The notes below the pieces were generated by a model. That model made no database searches, was not told where the DNA came from, and was given only the letters and a program-made list of their open reading frames with translations. Positions 57,500 through 64,000 of a stretch of DNA of 64,000 bases are shown in pieces (the stretch's first letter is position 1; each line of letters starts with the position of its first letter). The stretch is from Vandiemenella viatica (taxonomy: Eukaryota; Arthropoda; Insecta; Orthoptera; Morabidae). Location of the stretch: NCBI GenBank assembly GCA_031002005.1, contig CM061914.1, positions 12,200,148 to 12,264,147 on the forward strand. The letters run 5' to 3'. The translations under genes were made by a program, and so were the position numbers.

Positions 57500-58105
57500 C
57501 CTAGCCCATCCAACGGTGGCCACTCTGACAGTCTCAACTACTGTTTTACAATAAGAGCTGCAAGAATTTTTGAGATCACTATCCCTTCAGAACACTATAG
57601 ATGGGAACTAGCCTACCGATATATCCTTGACACGAGGCATTCTCTTTGCTTCAACCTCTGTTAAGAACCCATCAATAAACCAGTCACTCATTTTTATTAC
57701 AAAAATACAATTACTTATTAATTTCATCTGTTTACATATATTTCTTTTAATTCTATCAAACAAATATTTTATTTTTCTAAAATTTTTCTATTCTGTTTAT
57801 TTTACTCTGATCAACCATTACAGATATTATATTTATCAATTTCTTACCACATCATTAGTATCCTCACCCTTGGTTCATCTTTGGTTTAATCATGTAGTGA
57901 TTGTTGGTGTGTACAAATCTGATCCCCTAGCCATATGTCCTCTATAATCATGATTAAGGTTTACACCAAAATACTGTAAACTATGTTCATATTTGTGTAT
58001 TTGTCATGGCTCTCCTTTCTTGATCTGTGGCGAGTGTGGGTTTCTTTTCCCTATCCTTCCTTATTTTCATTGCTTAGCAGCATTTTCACTGGGGGGGGGG
58101 GGGAA
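57500..58105 (+). pseudogene. PLE 3' end, plus strand
   Basis: A C-terminal endonuclease remnant (57570-57650) reads PSEHYRWELAYRYILDTRHS. A 3' UTR follows, with TCATGATTAAGGTTTACACC and TTTCTTTTCCCTATCCTTCC (58033-58052), and a run of G at 58091-58102. It pairs head-to-head with the minus-strand copy at 56440-57430. Confidence 0.7.
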
Positions 58106-59329
58106 TGCACCCATGGGAGATTCACAGAAGAATGGTCTAGAAATATTGTACAAAATGTATGAATGAAAGCATAGTGTATCGGTAGTAGAAAGATATCACA
58201 TAGCTGGTATTGCTAAACTGTGCTCCACTGCATAAATGACAGTGGACACTGATGAAAATATTGTTCACTTATTTTTGAGGATAGGTGGTTCTTGTTAACT
58301 TTAATTGTTCACCAACTTATTCATTTACTTGTGAAATACCACTCCATTTTCCTGGTGATGGTGGGCTAGCTGAACGATATATGCTGCTGTAGAGTTGCAG
58401 AATTTTGAGACATTACCGTTCTGAAGAATACCTTACACACAATATTAGAAGGGATAGAAAAGCACTCCATCGTCGTACGGGAGAATCCAGGAGTCACTAC
58501 ACACATTAATGATATGTTATATCCAAACTCCAAATCAAAAATCTATGCCAGAAACCTTTGTTACTTGGACATCAACGGCTATAAAAAGTAATTGGAGATT
58601 TAGGATACCAAGATCAAAGAGGAATGAAGTTTTCTGTTTGGAGGTATTTTCTGTAACAAGGCTAAAGAAGCAATTACAGATTATTCAAAAATTGAAATCA
58701 CGTCCACACTAATCTTTTCACATACTCACTTCTACCATGTGCTTGAAAGACCTCAGAAGGCTGAGAAAGTAGATTTCATAAAATTACATAGAGGAGGTTT
58801 CACAAACAACCTATCAATTTTTTCTGTTATATATATATTTTTTAAAAAGCTAAATATATTAACACTAGCAGAGTACCTGGTATTGCCCAATCGTGTTACG
58901 GTTGATTTACCCCATCATTAATATGAATGGCACTATTTGAAACATTTATCAAATTAAAAAAAAATCCTCTCTTTATGCTTTGTCGATGTCGAGGTCATTA
59001 GAGTTATATTAGAGAAGATTTTACAATTTTTAAAACTCATTTTTCATGAATGATATTCTTCTGTGGAATTGGCCATTAGGGTAAGTAACCTCAGTTGTGA
59101 TATGATTTCCATATCCGCACTGAAGACTTCTCACATTCTAGAGAAATGTGTGAAATGTTGTGTTAAATGTAACTGTTAGGGCTGAGATAATACCTTCTCG
59201 AGCCAAGAAAACTTGGGCTTTATGTCACAGAAATGTAATGTATCATTAGTCATTTATATAATATTCTTGTGTGTCATTATCAGCCAATATGTCATTATTT
59301 TATAGCTTTGTGACTTGTTGACGTTGAGG
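58106..59329. other. Unassigned stretch
   Basis: Short ORFs at 58509-58712 and 58739-58921 have no recognised motif. Nothing else was seen. Confidence 0.35.
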
Positions 59330-59475
59330 TCAATAGAAAAGGGATGGGATTGGGACAAGCAATGGGAAGGAATTCAGCCATGTTCCTTTTGAAGGAAGCA
59401 TCCCGGCATTCGCCTCGAGTGATTTGGGGAAACCGTGGGAAATCCAAGTCTCGAATTCGAACCGGCAGGGCCGCA
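59330..59475 (-). mobile_element. Partial SINE family 2 copy
   Basis: GGAAGGAATTCAGCCATG ... GAAGCATCCCGGCATTCGCC and GATTTGGGGAAACCGTGG match 26067-26160 of the family 2 SINE. The tRNA head is worn to AATTCGAACCGGCA and the A tail is missing. Confidence 0.8.
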
Positions 59476-59584
59476 TTATTACAAAGGCAGTGAAAATCAG
59501 AACAACTGATTCATTAGTTAACAGGGACACTGGTTATCAACTCAGTGCGGCCTGGAACCAGGCTATTAAAATGCTGAAACAGTT
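59476..59584 (+). pseudogene. PLE C-terminal coding scrap
   Basis: One frame reads AVKIRTTDSLVNRDTGYQLS, AAWNQAIKMLKQFRL and a stop. It parallels the end of PLE ORFs such as 63560-63670 (INRDSGLYSSEAWRPIIRDL). It abuts the partial SINE. Confidence 0.65.
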
Positions 59585-62040
59585 TCGCCTCTGAAAGGAG
59601 AAGAGTGAATGACGTCATTACGCTGTGTTGGCTTTTGTCTTCCACCATTTCTGCAGCAGCATGTAAACACGCAGTTAATCATTGACATTTGGTTAAAAAT
59701 GAGGGCTGAGAATGACGCCTTTGAAACATCCCACAAGTGTGAAATTTTTAGGCAGTCGGAAGCCAGAAAAGAGTTTATATTTTTCTTATAATGGACTGTC
59801 AATTCGTTTCTTCACAGTTGCTTAACTAAACAGAATAAATGACCACAAACCAAACGGCGTTCAAATTAGTAAACATACCCTACAGAAAGTAAAGTACAAT
59901 AAGAACAATAAATAAATAAACCTAACAGATACATGCACTCAAACACTTACAGAAAATTGGAAACAAAACAGCTAAACATCACGCTCCCACGCAATTTCAA
60001 AACTGGCGCTGTCATTGTACCACTACTATGTACATCAAGAAAACAAGATGGCCTCCGTAAACAAGCGAGTTGTAATATAGGCAATGTTTACATCCAATTT
60101 GCAGCAGCCAAGTCAAATGACTTAAGCAGAAACATGCTTTGGAGAAAAAGCTGAGATGTCTGGTAACGAACCTGGAAACCACTAATGTAAATAGTAAGTC
60201 GTAAATAATCAGAAAAGGTTTCAATTTAGAATAAGGTTAAACATCGTATAATAAGTTTGTAATAGTCAATGTAAAATTTTCAAATAGATTTGCCGCTGAT
60301 GATGCCTCGATGAGAGGTGTAAGGTGTACGGCATTAAAGATACAAAAACAGTCGTATTGGCGCCATTTTATCATTTAATTTACTGAGCAACTGCAGAAAA
60401 ATTGCCTGTAACAACACTGGATATAATAAATACTACCAAACTAATGATCAAAACCTCAATTTTGTAATAACATCTCTAGCTGCTATTGTTCCAGCAATGA
60501 AGGCAGGGCGTGACAACAGTGTTACGGACACGATGACAAACGTAACATCGTATTACTATTAATGATAACTCTACAGAGCTCAAGAAAATGTTCTTCGAAA
60601 ATAGTCTCCACTCTTTTCATCTTTTGATTTGCGCTCACCTCTAGCCCATCCATCAGAATTCACACATACTTGTCACCTAGCTCTGCTCTAAAGCAAATCG
60701 GATTAAGGTTATTGTTGGACGCGAACCGGTATCGTCTCGTGGGGTGATGGAGTGGGGAAGTTGCCACGTCAACCTTCACTTTAGAATAAATCGAGGAACC
60801 CTCGATAAGCCCGCGGAGACTAACCCGAAGGAATATTTTCCCCTAGTTAGCAGTGAAAAAGAAGGAATAAGGAATCATTTTACATTTAATGTAGAATGAG
60901 AGACAGAATTTCCCTTTCAGATGTTGACTCTACAAATGAACTGTTATGCGATACATCACTCGAGGACACACGAGATGATATCCATGGCAAGTTTTTGGCT
61001 GTCGTGTCGTCTGCAGTGACGGATCTACAAATTTTCCGAGCAGGGGCGAAAACTTTGATACTGTCACCTCTTCAAACATTATTTTGCCGCCCCTGCCAAT
61101 TGTCGTCACATGGGGCAGTAGTCACCGCAATAATTGCCATTTGCTTGCAGCCCTGCGTGGTAGTAGTGGAGCTAAAAAAATATGAAAAGTCGCCGCCACA
61201 TAAATTTTCCATTTGTCACCCTTCCAAACGTGATTTTGCCGCAGTTTGCCACTCCCTCGATTTGGCACTGGCTGTCAGGAGTACTAAGTTTTAGAAGAAA
61301 ATGGTGTGAAATTTCTTATGGCTTTTGTCACAATCTGTAAATGTGAAGCCAGATTTTCAAAGTAGGAGAAACACAGTGACTGTCGTTCAGTTTTTGTTCT
61401 CATGTCACCTAACTATAAGCCTAAAAAGCAATAAAAGTTAATGACACCGTAAATCAATTCTTATATGACGGCGTGGGGCAAAAAATAAAATAAAATTTAA
61501 AAAATTTCAGCGACAGTCGTTGTTTTTTTTCTACTCAGGTGTATAAAGCATTCATTGGTGAAGATATCTGAACGTATATTGTGAAGGAGCGGATACCCAT
61601 TAAATATGAAAGAATTTGGGAAAAAAATTCGAATAGCAAAATACATTGAAATATTCAAATAATGAAAAAAATTATTTATAGCCATTACAAACTTACTACA
61701 ACTGACAGGGTTCCGTTGAAACCCCAGGAAAACACACATCTTGATGGAAAATGGAACAAGATTCAGAGAAGGATATAATCCTGCCACTCTTCCACACAGT
61801 GGTTCAGAATTGAAATTAGTGGACATTCGAACTTAAATCATAATACTGATTCAAAAAAATTGCTTTTGACAGCATTTTCTTTAATGATCAATATGTTCAA
61901 TTTTTGATACAAATCAGTCCTTCACACCTAAAAAAATAAATAAATGAGAGAAAATCTATTATAATGGCCCTGTAGCAAACTGTCATATTGAAACCTAATG
62001 CAATCATAAATACCTATTGTGTATCCTTGCGACTCTGACT
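59585..62040. other. Unassigned stretch
   Basis: A 132-codon ORF at 60896-61294 and a 109-codon minus ORF at 61497-61826 have no recognisable domains or splice context. I see no transposon ends. Confidence 0.35.
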
Positions 62041-62047
62041 ACAGGTT

Positions 62048-63720
62048 ATGTTCAAGAATTTTTTTTTACGTGCCGCAGAGCGTGAAGCACTGATTACCTT
62101 ACGTCGCGGGGACGACTTAGTCATTCTACCAGCAGATAAAGGTTACTCTACTGTTCTTCATTCTATGCAGCAATATAACACAAAGCTAATGAGTCTCCTT
62201 AATGATGTGTCTTATGTTCTGTTGGACACTGACTCGACCATTAAAGTTGTCAAAAAGCCTGATATTCCCGAGGAAGTGATTGAGAGAATTAGGCCACGTG
62301 CTGCGAGACCACCGAGACTTTATGGCTTACCCAAGATACATAGCCAGGATGTTCCTTTACGTCCGATCGTCAGTACTATTGGGTCACCGACTTACCAGCT
62401 TGCTAAGTATCTGACGCGTCTTCTTAGTCCCATTGTGGGGCGTTGTTGCCATCATGTCAAGAACTTGGGTGAATTCGTGAAAACCGTACAGTCTCTAACT
62501 GTTTCGGATTCTGACATCCTTGTTAGTTTTGACGTGGTGTCTCTCTTTACTCGTGCGCCGGTAAAGGACACTCTGGACTTGATTCGCCGTCATTTTGAGC
62601 CAAGTACAGCAGACCTCTTTGATCACGTACTTACTTCCACTTATTTTATGTATGGAGGGAAGTATTATGAACAATCTGACGGAGTGGCCATGGGATCTCT
62701 GCTTTCACCAGTGGTGGCTGACCTCTACATGGAGGATTATGAAGAGAGGGCTCTTGAGAGTGCTACCCTAAAACTCACTTGTTTCTACCGCTATGTTGAT
62801 GACACCTTTGCCGTGTGGCCACATGGTATGGAAGTGTTGGATGAATTTCTAGACCATCTTAATAGATTCATCCCAACATACGGTTTATGAAAGAAGTTGA
62901 GAAGGACGGGTGCATCCCATTTTTGGACATCTTAATCAAACGCATGGATCATTGGCACATAGTGTGTACCGTAAACCCACCCAAACTGAACGTTACTTGG
63001 GTGCAACCAGTTACCACCACCCAGCACAATGCCACATTGGTGCGCAGAGCGAGAGCCATTTCCGATCGTGAGAGCCTACCGTTGGAGTTGAAACATCTAA
63101 GGACTGTTTTCGAAAACAGAATGGGTACTCTCGGCGACAGATAGAGCGTGCTTTTATCCAGAAGCCACCAAGACCACCGACTGAACTAATGGAACCACCT
63201 AAAACTCTTGCCTTTCTGCCATATGCCGGCAACACGTCCAGAAAGATTGGAAGGCTCTTGGCGCAGTCTGGCATAAAAAGCATTTTTCGTCCACCCGCCA
63301 AGATACGTGATGTGCTTCGTTCAGTGGAGGATGATTTAGGCCTAAGAATTCCTGGTATTTATTCCATACCTTGTGAATGCGGCAAAGTTTATATCAGGCA
63401 GACGATCAGAACCATCGCTGAACGTATTACTGAGCACAAATGACACTTGAGACTGGTGCAAGTGGAAAAGTCCGCAATAGCCGAGCACGCTTTCGATGAA
63501 GAGCATAAGATAGTGTTTGATGAAACGGTGGTGCTGGCCAGGGCCTTCATTCTGGGACTCTGTAATTCGGGAAGCATTGGAAATACTGCTTAACGATAAT
63601 AACATCAATAGGGATAGCGGACTGTACTCGAGTGAAGCCTGGAGACCGATTATTAGGGATCTACGTCTTGCAAAACAGAAATCTTCTCAACAAGGTGTAA
63701 TGGGTGCAAATTGAAGCCGT
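62048..63720 (+). pseudogene. Penelope-like element, best-preserved copy
   Basis: An open frame of 280 codons (62048-62890) covers most of the [78 protein letters not shown] and an intact catalytic box FYRYVDDTFAVW. A frameshift at about 62880 moves to [17 protein letters not shown], and another near 63140. The GIY-YIG endonuclease follows at 63340-63440 (IPGIYSIPCECGKVYIRQTI), then SAIAEHAFDEEHKIVFDETV and INRDSGLYSSEAW at the end. The 5' end is truncated. One or two frameshifts in otherwise clean code suggest a fairly recent insertion. The 3' UTR and terminal motif follow. Confidence 0.92.
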
Positions 63721-63749
63721 GGATTAAGTTCGCCAGCACTTACAGCTAC

Positions 63750-63793
63750 AAGTTAAGCAACGTTCAGCGTCGTGAGTACCTGGTTGGGTGACC
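63750..63793 (+). repeat. 5S rRNA-like module in the PLE 3' UTR
   Basis: AAGTTAAGCAACGTTCAGCG ... GAGTACCTGGTTGGGTGACC matches the middle of eukaryotic 5S rRNA, with two or three changes in the ACTTxGATGGG part. It is the same segment as the two modules at 13491-13590. Confidence 0.68.
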
Positions 63794-63948
63794 TGTTATG
63801 CCTCCATACGCAGTCCGCAACGTCGATACCCTCAAGTCCTGCGCGCTGATTGGGCATCCTGGCAACCCTCGTTACATGACCTTGGAATTTTCGGCGGCAG
63901 CTAAGCCAGTCTGTTGGTGATTTCGAGAAGTAATTATCTCAAATAGAC

Positions 63949-63986
63949 CTGATGAAGACAACGGAGCAGATCGTTGAAACATCGTC
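63949..63986 (+). ncRNA. Hammerhead-like motif, PLE terminus
   Basis: CTGATGA and an extra A are followed by a GAC/GTT stem, then GAAAC, ATC and GTC. The layout is that of a hammerhead core with a two-base-pair stem III closed by a three-base loop. Stem I could not be drawn convincingly. Confidence 0.5.
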
Positions 63987-64000
63987 ATTCTTTGACTCCA

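Larger units (their letters stand above)
63721..64000 (+). mobile_element. 3' UTR and terminus of the 62048 PLE
   Basis: Non-coding tail of the PLE, containing one 5S rRNA-like module (63750-63793) and the hammerhead-like terminal motif (63949-63986). The block TCCGCAACGTCGATACCCTC is shared with 3360-3450. Confidence 0.7.

Noticed and set aside
60896..61294. 132-codon ORF as a host gene
   Set aside because: No recognisable motif, no splice context, and composition like the surroundings.

Overview
This is nuclear DNA of an animal, most likely an insect with a large, repeat-rich genome. The evidence is AT-rich sequence almost free of long intact ORFs, and a dense mix of Jockey-like, CR1-like and other LINEs, Penelope-like elements (PLEs), mariner, Tc1/IS630, hAT and Harbinger remnants, plus at least three tRNA-derived SINE families. 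The SINE families and the mobile-element mix remind me of orthopteroid insects, but that is an inference. No bacterial-style operons, CRISPR arrays or functional RNA genes are visible.

The only convincing host gene lies on the minus strand. A GC-rich exon at 52168-52707 encodes the two-membrane-span region of a MARCHF1/8-type membrane-associated RING-CH ubiquitin ligase. A second GC-richer exon at 40727-40924, with a good acceptor and matching phase 0, is a plausible C-terminal exon of the same gene. If so, the roughly 11.2 kb between them is an intron filled with transposons, and the RING-CH exons lie beyond 64000 or went unrecognised.

Layout. 1-5000: two Jockey-like LINE pieces (endonuclease/RT, then a gag-like ORF1); the first is interrupted by a CR1-like LINE tail and an antisense SINE. 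5300-12800: a PLE terminal motif, a Harbinger fragment, a 280-bp tandem array and a foldback repeat. 12800-19330: a minus-strand PLE carrying a LINE and two hAT-type elements, one of which contains another PLE fragment. 20400-24240: a MITE, a 300-bp repeat field and a non-autonomous hAT element. 25100-39390: SINEs, LINE fragments, a mariner, a LINE split by a mariner deletion derivative, a hAT transposase pseudogene, and a LINE split by a foldback element. 40700-52710: the inferred MARCH gene with intronic elements. 53800-64000: mostly PLE copies, ending with the best-preserved one.

Many insertions could be dated relative to each other because the interrupted reading frame resumes exactly across a target-site duplication (TSD). 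The features most worth following up are 5S rRNA-like modules in PLE 3' regions, hammerhead-like motifs at PLE ends, and stand-alone foldback elements that look like paired inverted PLE termini.
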